From Paenibacillus sp. BJ-4 (GTDB lineage Bacteria > Bacillota > Bacilli > Paenibacillales > Paenibacillaceae), in NCBI RefSeq assembly GCF_020404765.1, contig NZ_JAIVEM010000190.1, positions 34,723 through 98,722 on the forward strand: 64,000 bases of DNA. The letters run 5' to 3'. Below the pieces are notes generated by a model, which saw nothing but the letters and a program-made list of their open reading frames with translations, ran no database searches and was not told where the DNA came from. This document shows positions 23,453-32,651 of the stretch, piece by piece; position 1 is the stretch's first letter; the number at the start of each line of letters is the position of its first letter. A program made the translations under genes and the position numbers.

Positions 23453-26086
23453 TTATCCTTGAGAAGCTGCCGCCACCAGTTCATGCGCACGTTGAAGTGC
23501 TTCGTCCAGCTTGCTGGCATCCTTGCCCCCAGCTTGTGCCATATCAGGACGTCCGCCGCCGCCGCCGCCGCATACGGCAGCAATTTCCTTCACGAGCTTG
23601 CCTGCGTGAAGTCCTGCCTTGGTAAGCTCTGCCGGTACAGCTACGACAAAATTGACTTTGTCGTCCATAGCAGCGCCGAGCACCAGCACAGCAGCCGGAA
23701 GCTTTCCTTTCAACTCATCGGCAATGGCCCGCAAGGCGTCCATACTGGAAGCCTGCACGCGTGCAGCCAACAGTTGTACTCCACCAGCTTGCACGACTTG
23801 ATCCGTCAGTTGACCTGCCTCAATAGCGCTCAACTTGCTTTGCAGCGATTCATTTTCACGACTGAGGTCTTTAATTTGCTGCTGCAAGGATTCGATGCGC
23901 TTCGGCACCTCGGACAGCTTGGATTTAACCAGCCCGGCCGACACCTTCAACAGCTCCAATTGACCTTCCATATATTCAAAGCCAAAACGCCCGGTTACTG
24001 CTTCAATACGACGTACACCTGATCCGATACCGCTCTCGCTGACAAGCTTGAACAGTCCGATTTGCGAGGTATTGCTGACATGACAGCCACCGCACAGCTC
24101 AATACTGTAATCGCCTACCTTAACGACACGCACGATATCTCCGTATTTTTCACCAAACAGCGCCATCGCTCCCAGTGCCTTAGCTTCATCAATCGGTTTC
24201 AGTTCAATATTCACATCCAGCTGGCTCCAGATGGCACGGTTTACCCGTAACTCAATATCCGCCAGCTCTTCCGCTGTAATGCTTCCGAAGTGGGAGAAGT
24301 CGAAACGCAGACGCCCAGGCTCTACCAAAGAACCTGCCTGATTGACATGGTCACCCAGCACTTCTTTAAGCGCTTTGTGAAGCAAATGCGTGGCTGTATG
24401 ATTTTTCTCAATTTCTCCACGCGAGGCTTGATCTACTTCTGCTTTCACCGTATCGCCAACGTTCAGCTCACCGGCTTCTACGACAACCTGATGCACATGC
24501 TGGCCTTGCGGTGCCTTGAACAGTCCTTCGACCTTCGCGGTTACCGTACCTCCACGCAGCAAGCCCTGGTCACTGACTTGTCCACCGCTTTCGGCATAGA
24601 AAGGAGTCACATCCAGCACGACCTGACAAGTCTGTCCTTCACTAACACTGTCCACCAGAACATCTTCATATACAATTGCCATAATTTTAGACTCAGTTAC
24701 GAGGTCATTATATCCAACAAATTCACTTTTAACCGCCAAATCGGACAAAGCTCCGCCCTGAATCTTCATGCTGGCATTGTCCTGATGAGCGTCGCGCGCG
24801 CGTTTGCGTTGCTCCTGCATCGCTTCATCAAAGCCCTCACGGTCTACTTTCAAGCCCTGCTCATCTGCATAATCCTCAGTGAGGTCAAATGGGAACCCGT
24901 ACGTATCGTACAGTTTGAATGCGTCTGCTCCGCTAATCATATCGCGGCCTTCCGCCTTCGCCTGAGCACTGATATCAGCCAAAATAGCCAATCCGTCTGT
25001 CAGTGTTTCGTGGAAGCGTTCCTCTTCCGTTTTGATCACCTTGATGATGAAATCACGCTTGTCCACCACTTCTGGGTAGTATACGCCCATGATATCTCCA
25101 ACCGTTTCCACCAGTTCAAACATAAATGGACGGTTCATACCGAGCATTTTTCCATAACGCACAGCTCGGCGCAGCAAGCGGCGAATTACGTAGCCCCGTC
25201 CTTCGTTGGAAGGCAGTACACCGTCACCAATCGCAAAAGCTACGGTGCGAACATGGTCGGCAATGACTTTGAGAGCCACGTCGCTGTCCACATTTTCGTT
25301 ATATTTGACTCCTGCCATTGCTGCGGTTTTCTGGATCAGCGGCTGGAAAATATCCGTATCAAAATTGGAATCTACATTTTGCAAAATGGATGCAAAACGC
25401 TCCAGGCCGGCCCCTGTATCAATATTTTTGTTTGGAAGCGGCGTATAGCTGCCATCTTTGTTATGGTTGAATTGTGAGAATACGAGGTTCCATACTTCCA
25501 GATAACGCTCATTTTCTCCACCCGGATACATTTCAGGGTCTGTCATATCGCTGCCGTAGGCTTCGCCACGATCATAAAAGATTTCCGTACATGGTCCACA
25601 AGGGCCTTCGCCGATGTCCCAGAAGTTATCTTCCAATTTGATAATACGTTCAGCAGGAAGGCCGACTTTTTCGGTCCACAGCTTGTACGCTTCTTCATCT
25701 TCAGGATACACGGTGACAGCTAAACGCTCTGGATCAAAGCCAATCCATTTCGGATCAGTCAGAAACTCCCATGCCCACGTAATGGCTTCTTCCTTAAAAT
25801 AGTCACCAATGGAAAAATTGCCGAGCATTTCGAAAAAAGTGTGGTGGCGACGTGTTTTGCCGACATTTTCAATGTCGTTCGTACGAATACATTTTTGCGA
25901 ATTGGCGATACGTGGATTTTCAGGCTTCACACGTCCGTCAAAATAAGGCTTAAGCGGCGCCATGCCCGCATTAATCCACAGCAGGGAAGGATCTTTATGA
26001 GGAACAAGCGGTGCGCTTGGTTCAATCACATGTCCTTTGCTTTCAAAAAACTCCAGCCATTTGGAGCGGATTTCACTAGCTTTCAT
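23453..26086 (-). CDS. alaS: Alanyl-tRNA synthetase
   Basis: Charges tRNA-Ala, 877 residues. Class II aminoacylation core at the N-terminus (motif 2 near KTRRHHTFFEMLGNF), editing domain with HTATHLLH and CGGCH zinc/editing residues, and a C-terminal C-Ala domain ending in the GGGGGGRPDMAQAGG loop. Preceded by a T-box leader, so it is expressed when uncharged tRNA-Ala accumulates. The gene order onward to ireB is conserved in Bacillales. Confidence 0.98.
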   Translation of the reverse strand: MKASEIRSKWLEFFESKGHVIEPSAPLVPHKDPSLLWINAGMAPLKPYFDGRVKPENPRIANSQKCIRTNDIENVGKTRRHHTFFEMLGNFSIGDYFKEEAITWAWEFLTDPKWIGFDPERLAVTVYPEDEEAYKLWTEKVGLPAERIIKLEDNFWDIGEGPCGPCTEIFYDRGEAYGSDMTDPEMYPGGENERYLEVWNLVFSQFNHNKDGSYTPLPNKNIDTGAGLERFASILQNVDSNFDTDIFQPLIQKTAAMAGVKYNENVDSDVALKVIADHVRTVAFAIGDGVLPSNEGRGYVIRRLLRRAVRYGKMLGMNRPFMFELVETVGDIMGVYYPEVVDKRDFIIKVIKTEEERFHETLTDGLAILADISAQAKAEGRDMISGADAFKLYDTYGFPFDLTEDYADEQGLKVDREGFDEAMQEQRKRARDAHQDNASMKIQGGALSDLAVKSEFVGYNDLVTESKIMAIVYEDVLVDSVSEGQTCQVVLDVTPFYAESGGQVSDQGLLRGGTVTAKVEGLFKAPQGQHVHQVVVEAGELNVGDTVKAEVDQASRGEIEKNHTATHLLHKALKEVLGDHVNQAGSLVEPGRLRFDFSHFGSITAEELADIELRVNRAIWSQLDVNIELKPIDEAKALGAMALFGEKYGDIVRVVKVGDYSIELCGGCHVSNTSQIGLFKLVSESGIGSGVRRIEAVTGRFGFEYMEGQLELLKVSAGLVKSKLSEVPKRIESLQQQIKDLSRENESLQSKLSAIEAGQLTDQVVQAGGVQLLAARVQASSMDALRAIADELKGKLPAAVLVLGAAMDDKVNFVVAVPAELTKAGLHAGKLVKEIAAVCGGGGGGRPDMAQAGGKDASKLDEALQRAHELVAAASQG

Positions 26087-26142
26087 ATAAGTTGCCTCCT
26101 AGTTATGGTGTCACTTGTTCTTGGCACAGGCCATAAAAACAG

Positions 26143-26364
26143 AAAAACGCCCCTGAACGGATCAGGGACGATTGTATCGCGGTACCACCCTGGTTATCGC
26201 CGTCCCCTCTGTACGAAATGCCACATGTGCAAGCTGCACACTCGGGCATCTGCTTAACGAACGAGCGATCGCCTTGTTTTCACTGGTAACGGGAGCATCC
26301 CGGCGGGTTCAGCCCGCACTCCGAAATGAGCTTTCCCTACTGGATAAACACATTTAAACATACT
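26143..26364 (-). promoter_or_regulatory. T-box riboswitch leader of alaS
   Basis: The minus strand carries the T-box core GGGTGGTACCGCG (26178-26190), which pairs with the tRNA acceptor end. Directly after it comes a terminator hairpin, CGTCCCTGA / TTCAGGGGCG (26148-26170) with a U run. Upstream lie the G/C-rich stem-loops of Stem I. The Ala specifier triplet could not be placed with confidence. Confidence 0.93.
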
Positions 26365-26370
26365 CATTTC

Positions 26371-26399
26371 AGTATATCCGTGTCATTTAGCCGTGTCAA
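26371..26399 (-). promoter_or_regulatory. SigA promoter of the alaS T-box transcript
   Basis: TTGACA (26394-26399), exactly 17 bp, TATACT (26371-26376) on the minus strand: near-consensus housekeeping promoter just before the T-box leader. Confidence 0.88.
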
Positions 26400-26438
26400 C
26401 GCGATTTCAGACGGGATAGATAAGGAGAACACACAAAA

Positions 26439-27506
26439 TCAGATCGGTTTACGCTTCACATAATAAGCAAAAAAATGCTGAAGCGCTACCTTCAATACGG
26501 CCATCACCGGAACTGCCAAAATCAAGCCAGTAATTCCCGCTATTTCTCCACCCACCAACAGGGCGAATATGATGGCTATCGGATGCAGATGCAAGGTTCG
26601 TCCGACAACCTGAGGTGAAATGACATTGCTTTCCAGTACTTGAATACAGGTGTTCACGACTACGATCAGCAACACCATTTTGAAGGAAACCGTAGAAGCC
26701 ATAACTACCGCCGGAGCAGCCCCCAAAAAAGGCCCCAAATACGGAACAATATTGAAAACCGCTACTACACCTGCCAGCAACAGTGCATAAGGCATGCCAA
26801 TCAGCATATATCCGATATAAGCCATTACGCCAATAATGACGCATACCAGCAGTTGGCCTCTGACATAGTTGCCAAGCGCCTGATCAATTTCCTTAAGTAC
26901 CGTTACAATTGCCTTACGGCGAGAACGCGGGAGATAAGATACAATCGTCCGCTCGAACATATCAAAGTCCTTTAAAATATAGAAAATGAGAAATGGCACA
27001 ATGAACACATTGAACAGCATATTGATCATGCCACCGATGTTATCCATAAAGGTGGAAATTCCCGTAGCCATCCGGTTTTCCAGTTGGAAAAACCACTGAT
27101 TCATACCGGTTCGCACCCCTGGAGGCAAAATCCCGCTATCCATATTCGACATTAATCCCTGTGCATGCATAGTCAGCTCAGGCAAATGCTCATTCAGCTC
27201 ATCCAGTTGTTCAATAAACATGGGGATCAGATTCATCAAAATGACAACAAGGCTGGCTAAAAATACAGCATAAATAAGCAGCACCGCTACACTTCGAGGC
27301 ACCTTGCGACCGCCCAGCATATTGACAATAGGGTTAAGTACATAGGAAATGATCATCGCTACTGCAAACGGAGCAATGATCGTTTTCAGAAATTCATACA
27401 GATGCAAAAATAGTGGTCGCAGCAACCAGATAAAATATAGAATGACAAGTCCCAGCAGCGTCCATATTCCGTACCGGAACAGTCTGCTTTTGGTTAGTTG
27501 TTCCAT
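26439..27506 (-). CDS. yrrI: AI-2E-family membrane protein YrrI
   Basis: 355 residues with about eight transmembrane helices and the AI-2E/PerM motif FNIVPYLGPFLGAAPA near residue 250. Its position just upstream of alaS matches yrrI in B. subtilis. The family includes a proposed AI-2 exporter and Na+/H+ antiporters; function here is unknown. AGGGGG ribosome site before the ATG. Confidence 0.85.
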   Translation of the reverse strand: MEQLTKSRLFRYGIWTLLGLVILYFIWLLRPLFLHLYEFLKTIIAPFAVAMIISYVLNPIVNMLGGRKVPRSVAVLLIYAVFLASLVVILMNLIPMFIEQLDELNEHLPELTMHAQGLMSNMDSGILPPGVRTGMNQWFFQLENRMATGISTFMDNIGGMINMLFNVFIVPFLIFYILKDFDMFERTIVSYLPRSRRKAIVTVLKEIDQALGNYVRGQLLVCVIIGVMAYIGYMLIGMPYALLLAGVVAVFNIVPYLGPFLGAAPAVVMASTVSFKMVLLIVVVNTCIQVLESNVISPQVVGRTLHLHPIAIIFALLVGGEIAGITGLILAVPVMAVLKVALQHFFAYYVKRKPI

Positions 27507-27648
27507 ATCGTGCCCCCTTACCGGACTAGCCTCCTTTAAGTATATGCTCGTACCTCTACTTTAATCCTTCCCCTGACTTTGAGGCTTTAACATTGGAAGA
27601 AATTTCAATAATGACTATGAAGAAAGAATGAAAACAATTGAAAATGAT

Positions 27649-27675
27649 TAACAAAGTCTTTCCATCTGACGATAT
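27649..27675 (+). promoter_or_regulatory. Probable SigD (motility) promoter of the second chemoreceptor
   Basis: TAAC (27649-27652), 15 bp, GACGATAT (27668-27675) compared with the SigD consensus TAAA-N15-GCCGATAT: one mismatch in each half. It lies 55 bp upstream of the chemoreceptor ATG. Confidence 0.6.
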
Positions 27676-27730
27676 TAAGTACAAAGAACCATTTAAGCTT
27701 TCACATTTCTGAATCATCGGAGGTCGTAGT

Positions 27731-29704
27731 ATGAACTTAAAAATGAAGCTTATTCTCCTCTTCACCTGCATTGTTATCGTTGCAGCCGGGCCTTTGTCGG
27801 TCATTAGCTTGACAAGCATTAAAAATCAGGCCAACCGTGACATACAGGAGCTTATGAGCAGTAAAGCCACCGAAACCGTCAATCAGCTTGATGGATGGAC
27901 ACGTGGGAATGCCAAAATTATCGAGACACTGGCTGCAGGTTTGGAATCAGGCAATATTCCGTCAGATGCCAAAATAACTTCTTTAAAGGCAGCCTTTCAA
28001 AAGTATAAGGATCAAAGCATCTCTAACATTTATGCCGGATTTGAGAATGGAACCTACTGGGATGGCTCCGGCTGGTTTGAAGCGGGTTACGATCCTCGCG
28101 CCCGTCCGTGGTACAAGGATGCCAAAGCCAAGGGGGAAATGTATTATTCCTCACCGTATATTGACGCGGCTAGCACGGATTTTACGATTTCGATTGCCAA
28201 ACCTCTCAAAGATTCCAACGGTTCCATTACCGGGGTAGTCAGTGAGGACATTTTATTAAACGATATGACAAAAATCATTAAAGACATAAACCTCAACGGA
28301 TTAGGCTACGCATTTCTGATTGACCAGAATGGAGTCGTGGTCGCCCACCCCGATAGCAAGCTGGCCGGTAAAAACCTCAAGGATATGCCTGAGTTGGGCT
28401 CAACAACTGCGGCCCTGCTGAGCGCACCTTCGGGAGAAACAGACTACAGCTATAATGGCAGTGACCGTCAGCTTTATTTTAAAAAAATGCCCAGCACAGG
28501 CTGGGTTGTAGGATTGTCTATTTCTAAAGATATTGCTTTTCAGGAGTACTACGCCACTCGTAATCAACTGTTGATTACTGTTGCTATTATTTTCGTCGTT
28601 GCTATGCTTTTGGCAGTCTGGGCCGCAAACAGCTTTATCAAGCCGATTCGGAAGCTTCAAGTGAATGTCAAACGGGTAGCTGAAGGAGATATGACAACAC
28701 GAGTGGAAATTAAGGGTAAGGATGAAATTGCCAGCCTGGGCACGGATTTTAACATCATGTCGGATAATCTCTCCAACCTGTTGCGTAAGGTAGCAGATAC
28801 AGCCGCCGATGTCAGTTCAGCTTCGCATGATATGCACCAGCATGCCAAAGATACTGGAACCATCGCGTCACAAATCTCCAGTGCAGTTCAGGAGCTTGCT
28901 CAAGGAGCGAGCGATCAGGCTGAGGCCGTGTATTCCGGGTCTGAGAAGCTGACTCACATGACTGATTCCATCAACCTGATTGGCGAAAGTGTCAAACGAA
29001 CCCAATCCGCCGTGTTCGAGACAGATGCTGCCGTGCTGGCAGGGTATGAAACAGCAGAGCGTCAAGCGAAGCTGGCAGCTGAGTCCAGACAAACGACGAC
29101 TGCGGCAGGAGAAGCCGTAGATTCGCTCACGTTGAAAACTCAGGATATTGAGCGACTGGCCGGTGCCATCCACGATATCGCTGCACAAACAAACCTGCTG
29201 GCCCTCAATGCATCCATCGAAGCAGCAAGAGCCGGGGAACACGGACGAGGTTTTGCCGTCGTCGCAGGGGAAGTGCGGAAGCTGGCTGAACAAGCGGGCA
29301 GTTCCAGTGACAGTATCATGAGTAAGCTGGAAGAAATCAAAATTGCAGGACTACGAAGCGCGGAGGAAATGAAGAAGGCTCTTTCTGTAACTGTAGAACA
29401 GGAGCAGGCTTCCACCGCAACGAGACAGGCGTTTGAATCCATCCGTGGAGCTTCTCAGCATATGCTTACCCAAATTGAGGACGTTACCGCCGCGACGGAT
29501 CAACTCCGTGTGAATGCCGGACATATTTCAGATGTTATCTCCAGCGTGGTGGCCGTCTCTGAACAAAGTGCAGCTTCTACCGAGGAAGTAGCTTCCTCTG
29601 TGCAGGAACAAGGCCATTCCATGAACAATATTGCCGTCCTTTCCTCCAAACTCGATTCGCACGCGGATCTTCTACTGGAAGAGGTCAAACGCTTTAAACT
29701 GTAG
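27731..29704 (+). CDS. Methyl-accepting chemotaxis protein with dCache sensor
   Basis: 657 residues: TM1 (about 7-27), extracellular double-Cache domain (WFEAGYDPRARPWYKDA is typical of dCache_1), TM2 (about 279-301), HAMP, and signalling domain with the tip DIAAQTNLLALNASIEAARAGEHGRGFAVVA in outline. Cache domains of this type often bind amino acids or small carboxylates; the ligand is not known here. GGAGGT ribosome site before the ATG. Monocistronic, with a SigD-like promoter and a terminator. Confidence 0.93.
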   Translation: MNLKMKLILLFTCIVIVAAGPLSVISLTSIKNQANRDIQELMSSKATETVNQLDGWTRGNAKIIETLAAGLESGNIPSDAKITSLKAAFQKYKDQSISNIYAGFENGTYWDGSGWFEAGYDPRARPWYKDAKAKGEMYYSSPYIDAASTDFTISIAKPLKDSNGSITGVVSEDILLNDMTKIIKDINLNGLGYAFLIDQNGVVVAHPDSKLAGKNLKDMPELGSTTAALLSAPSGETDYSYNGSDRQLYFKKMPSTGWVVGLSISKDIAFQEYYATRNQLLITVAIIFVVAMLLAVWAANSFIKPIRKLQVNVKRVAEGDMTTRVEIKGKDEIASLGTDFNIMSDNLSNLLRKVADTAADVSSASHDMHQHAKDTGTIASQISSAVQELAQGASDQAEAVYSGSEKLTHMTDSINLIGESVKRTQSAVFETDAAVLAGYETAERQAKLAAESRQTTTAAGEAVDSLTLKTQDIERLAGAIHDIAAQTNLLALNASIEAARAGEHGRGFAVVAGEVRKLAEQAGSSSDSIMSKLEEIKIAGLRSAEEMKKALSVTVEQEQASTATRQAFESIRGASQHMLTQIEDVTAATDQLRVNAGHISDVISSVVAVSEQSAASTEEVASSVQEQGHSMNNIAVLSSKLDSHADLLLEEVKRFKL

Positions 29705-29738
29705 AAATAGTTTTCTCACAGAACCATGCAAAATAAAA

Positions 29739-29792
29739 GAGAGTGACCCTCAGGCCAATACAGCCATCGGGGTCACCCTCTTCGTTATTTTT
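29739..29792 (+). terminator. Terminator of the dCache chemoreceptor
   Basis: Stem GAGAGTGACCC / GGGTCACCCTC with one mismatch, then a T-rich tail. Confidence 0.75.
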
Positions 29793-29882
29793 ATAAAGCC
29801 TTATCTACCCATTTTGTTATATTTTAAGCAATGGGTTAGAGATCACTCCATAGTAGGCAGCCTGTCCGCTCCATGTGAAAGC

Positions 29883-30113
29883 TTAAGAAGAAGCGTGGAT
29901 CTGCGGCAAGTCCTGTTGTACCATTTCATCTCCGAAGAACAGGTCATCCAACGAACTAAGCGTTCCATCCTCTTCTACTTGGTAGACGGACATTTTTTCA
30001 CCATTCACCTGAAGTTCGATAAAGCATCCCCAACAATAAAATTGATGGGAGCCGATTTTGCCGATATCTTTCGAATTACAATTCGGACATCTCAATAAAC
30101 TCACCCTATCCAT
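29883..30113 (-). CDS. Small zinc-ribbon protein
   Basis: Up to 76 residues. Two Cys pairs (CPNCNSKDIGKIG and CWGC) make a zinc ribbon in the first half; the second half is acidic. The ATG at 30113 overlaps the yrrD end by 8 nt. The true start may be the downstream GTG or TTG (MSLLRCPNC), since the ATG has no ribosome site. Probably co-transcribed with yrrD. Function unknown. Confidence 0.7.
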   Translation of the reverse strand: MDRVSLLRCPNCNSKDIGKIGSHQFYCWGCFIELQVNGEKMSVYQVEEDGTLSSLDDLFFGDEMVQQDLPQIHASS

Positions 30114-30627
30114 TAACAGAATATATGGCTTTTTCCAGACGCTGCTCGCTTAACGGGGGCACCATAACAGCATTTTCCCCGATGGACATATCTTCGGTGC
30201 AGGGCAGCCATTTCCGCCCTTCTATAATATCCGATACAAAACCATCGCTGATTTCCAAGCCTATTATGTTATTGCCCATTTCCTGGTCGAAATAAACATC
30301 CGAAATGTGTCCGAGCATAAGCCCTTCCTCTGTCAGCACGGATAAATCCTTCAGTTTACCGGGTCCGAGCAAGTACGTATGTTGTATATCACTGGCTTCC
30401 TTTTTACGGACAACCTGCTGATTGCGAATCATGATCGCATCTTCACCATAAGCAACAATGTCATCCCAAGCAACCACTTTCACTTGAGAAGAGAAAAGGC
30501 CTTTGCCCTCCAACTCGATTCCTGTAATTCTCCAATCAGCTGTCACCATAAAGTCATGTATTTTACCAATCTGCTTCCCGTCCTCTACATCGAAAACGGC
30601 AAGCCCGATCATATCTTGAAGCCTCAT
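30106..30627 (-). CDS. yrrD: PRC-barrel domain protein (YrrD-like)
   Basis: 173 residues with two PRC-barrel units: MRLQDMIGLAVFDVEDGKQIGKIHDF and, after residue 90, LKDLSVLTEEGLMLGHISDVYF in outline. PRC-barrels occur in RimM and photosynthetic reaction-centre H subunits and usually mediate protein contacts. B. subtilis yrrD lies in the same neighbourhood. The ATG at 30627 follows a GAGGAGG site; 30 further upstream codons are open but lack similarity. Function unknown. Confidence 0.82.
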   Translation of the reverse strand: MRLQDMIGLAVFDVEDGKQIGKIHDFMVTADWRITGIELEGKGLFSSQVKVVAWDDIVAYGEDAIMIRNQQVVRKKEASDIQHTYLLGPGKLKDLSVLTEEGLMLGHISDVYFDQEMGNNIIGLEISDGFVSDIIEGRKWLPCTEDMSIGENAVMVPPLSEQRLEKAIYSVNG

Positions 30628-30764
30628 AATATAGGGTACCTCCTCATTCTGCAAATTCCGAACGAAGGTGCGGTCCTTTTCGTACATGCCTGTCAGACCT
30701 TGCTTCCGTTCATGCAATGAAATGGAAAACCGCCCTCCCTTCTTATTGAAATGCGGAGAAAACC

Positions 30765-31916
30765 CTAGTACCTAGTACGCAGTCGCTTCCATATGGTTTC
30801 AATTTTCTTGGCCGTGTATTCCATTTCTTCCGTAGTATTACCCAAACCGAAGCTAAAACGAATCGCTGATTTCAAAACATCTTCAGGAAGATTCATCGCC
30901 TGCAGTACATGCGACAACTCCAGAGACCCGGAAGTGCAGGCTGAACCGCTGGCCGCTGCAATTCCTTCCATATCGAGATTCATCAGCATGGTTTCCGTAC
31001 CAATGGCGGGGAAGCTTACATTTAGGACATTGGGTAAAGAATGCTCTGGATCCCCATTGATCACAAAAGCATCGTTCCCCAAAGTGTCTCCCAATGCTTT
31101 CAGCAAGGTCTGACGAAGCGTTGTATCGTACGCCGAACGTTCCTCTATGGACGCACTAGCAAGCGTTGCGGCTTTTGCCAGACCAGCAATTCCCGCAATG
31201 TTTTCAGTACCGGCACGGCGCTTCTTCTCCTGAAGTCCTCCATGCATTAGCGGCTGGATGCGTGTACCCTGACGGATATACAAAGCACCCATCCCTTGCG
31301 GACCGTTAATTTTATGGCCAGATACGCTAAGCAAATCAATCGGAAGAGTCTGGCAGTCTATGTGAACATGACCGAAAGCTTGAACCGCATCTACATGGAA
31401 TATGATGCCACGTTCTCTCACAATCTGTCCTATCTCATGGATCGGCTGGATGACGCCTATCTCATTGTTGGCATACATCATGCTGATCAAAAACGTATCC
31501 GGCCGTATGGCAGCCTCTACATCCGCAGGGTTCACACGCCCAAAGCCGTTGACCGGAATGTAGGTTACCTCATAACCTGCTTTTTCAAGCTCGTTGCAGG
31601 CGTGAAGCACCGCATGATGTTCAATCGCGGTTGTAATGATGTGGCCGGAAGTACGGCCATCTGCCGTAGCCGTCCCGAACAGGGCCAGATTGTCGCTTTC
31701 TGTTCCTCCGCTTGTAAATATGATTTCTTCAGGCTTGCAGCCCAAAGAGGCCGCAACGGCATCCCGCGCAGCACTGACAGTGCGCTTGGCATCCCGGCCA
31801 AAGACATGAACGCTCGAAGCGTTGCCGAATTGGCCGGTCATGATGTCCATCATAGTCTGCGCAACCTCAGGATGCATAGGAGTCGATGCGGCATGATCCA
31901 GATAAATTCTGTTCAT
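30765..31916 (-). CDS. iscS: Cysteine desulfurase (IscS/NifS class, YrvO)
   Basis: Takes sulfur from cysteine as a persulfide and passes it on, here probably to MnmA for tRNA 2-thiouridine. 383 residues, PLP enzyme. It has the PLP Lys in SVSGHKINGPQG and the active Cys in ASGSACTSGS, plus TSGGTESDNLA near the N-terminus. ATG at 31916 (MNRIYLDHAAST) with GAGGTGG six bases upstream. It is 11 nt after cymR, so the regulator and the desulfurase form an operon, with mnmA divergent. Confidence 0.95.
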   Translation of the reverse strand: MNRIYLDHAASTPMHPEVAQTMMDIMTGQFGNASSVHVFGRDAKRTVSAARDAVAASLGCKPEEIIFTSGGTESDNLALFGTATADGRTSGHIITTAIEHHAVLHACNELEKAGYEVTYIPVNGFGRVNPADVEAAIRPDTFLISMMYANNEIGVIQPIHEIGQIVRERGIIFHVDAVQAFGHVHIDCQTLPIDLLSVSGHKINGPQGMGALYIRQGTRIQPLMHGGLQEKKRRAGTENIAGIAGLAKAATLASASIEERSAYDTTLRQTLLKALGDTLGNDAFVINGDPEHSLPNVLNVSFPAIGTETMLMNLDMEGIAAASGSACTSGSLELSHVLQAMNLPEDVLKSAIRFSFGLGNTTEEMEYTAKKIETIWKRLRTRY

Positions 31917-31927
31917 GTTAATCCACC

Positions 31928-32347
31928 TCAAATATAGAACATATAATTATCCAACTCATCATGTTCTTGGTATGTGATCAAATCCTTCAGCGTTGTGGAA
32001 TCCAGCACTTCTGCAATGCTGTCACGAATTCGCAGCCAGAGCTGGCGTTTTGCTGGATCGTCTTCTTCCGTGAAATCGACCGGAGAAATCGGACCTTCCA
32101 ATACTCGAATGATATCTCCCGCGGTTACCCCTCCTGGTTCATTCGCAAGAATATAACCGCCGTATGCACCACGGATACTTTTTACCAAACCTGCATTACG
32201 CAAAGGTGCAATAAGCTGCTCCAGATAATGCTCGGAGAGCTGATTTTTTTCGGCAATACTTTTCAAAGAAGTCGGACCTTCGCCAAATCTGGCTGCAAGT
32301 TCCATCATAATGGTCAGGCCATAACGACCTTTCGTTGATATTTTCAA
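31928..32347 (-). CDS. cymR: Cysteine-metabolism repressor CymR (Rrf2 family)
   Basis: A 139-residue winged-helix Rrf2 regulator. The sequence KISTKGRYGLT at the start, SIRGAYGGY in the wing region and the C-terminal YMFYI match B. subtilis CymR closely. CymR represses cysteine synthesis and sulfur uptake genes, together with CysK in B. subtilis. It lacks the three cysteines of the Fe-S regulator IscR. Start is TTG at 32347, with GAGGTGG five bases upstream; the frame upstream has no ribosome site. First in an operon with iscS. Confidence 0.94.
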   Translation of the reverse strand: MKISTKGRYGLTIMMELAARFGEGPTSLKSIAEKNQLSEHYLEQLIAPLRNAGLVKSIRGAYGGYILANEPGGVTAGDIIRVLEGPISPVDFTEEDDPAKRQLWLRIRDSIAEVLDSTTLKDLITYQEHDELDNYMFYI

Positions 32348-32651
32348 TTGCGCCACCTCACTTATAGTAACAATTCCGTTAAACACGCGGAATAACTGGT
32401 GTTGTAAACCTCTCTATTCCGATCCTAACCCTCAGCTTATGTTAACATATTAGGGCAGGTAAAGGGAAACATTACAGTTACAATCTTAAAAAAAGTTGTT
32501 TTCGAGCGATTTGGAACGGCTTTAGCCCGTTTTATGTAGTTTTCTCCCATCGTTCGCCTTGTCGTTTAATCGTCCAAACATCGTAACTTATTATCGTTTA
32601 TGTTACAATAGGTGGGTTCTACAACAATAATGAAAGAATTGGGTGATGACC
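32348..32651. other. Divergent intergenic region cymR / mnmA, no gene
   Basis: About 300 bp without a coding sequence. A TACAAT (about 32605) could be the mnmA -10, but no good -35 precedes it. No clear CymR box was found. Confidence 0.5.

Noticed and set aside
23279..24022. 247-codon plus-strand frame
   Set aside because: Antisense to ireB and the 3' part of alaS; no start signal.
24290..25477. Long plus-strand open frame (395 codons)
   Set aside because: Lies wholly antisense to alaS, has no ribosome site, and the product has no family features; an effect of codon bias on the opposite strand.
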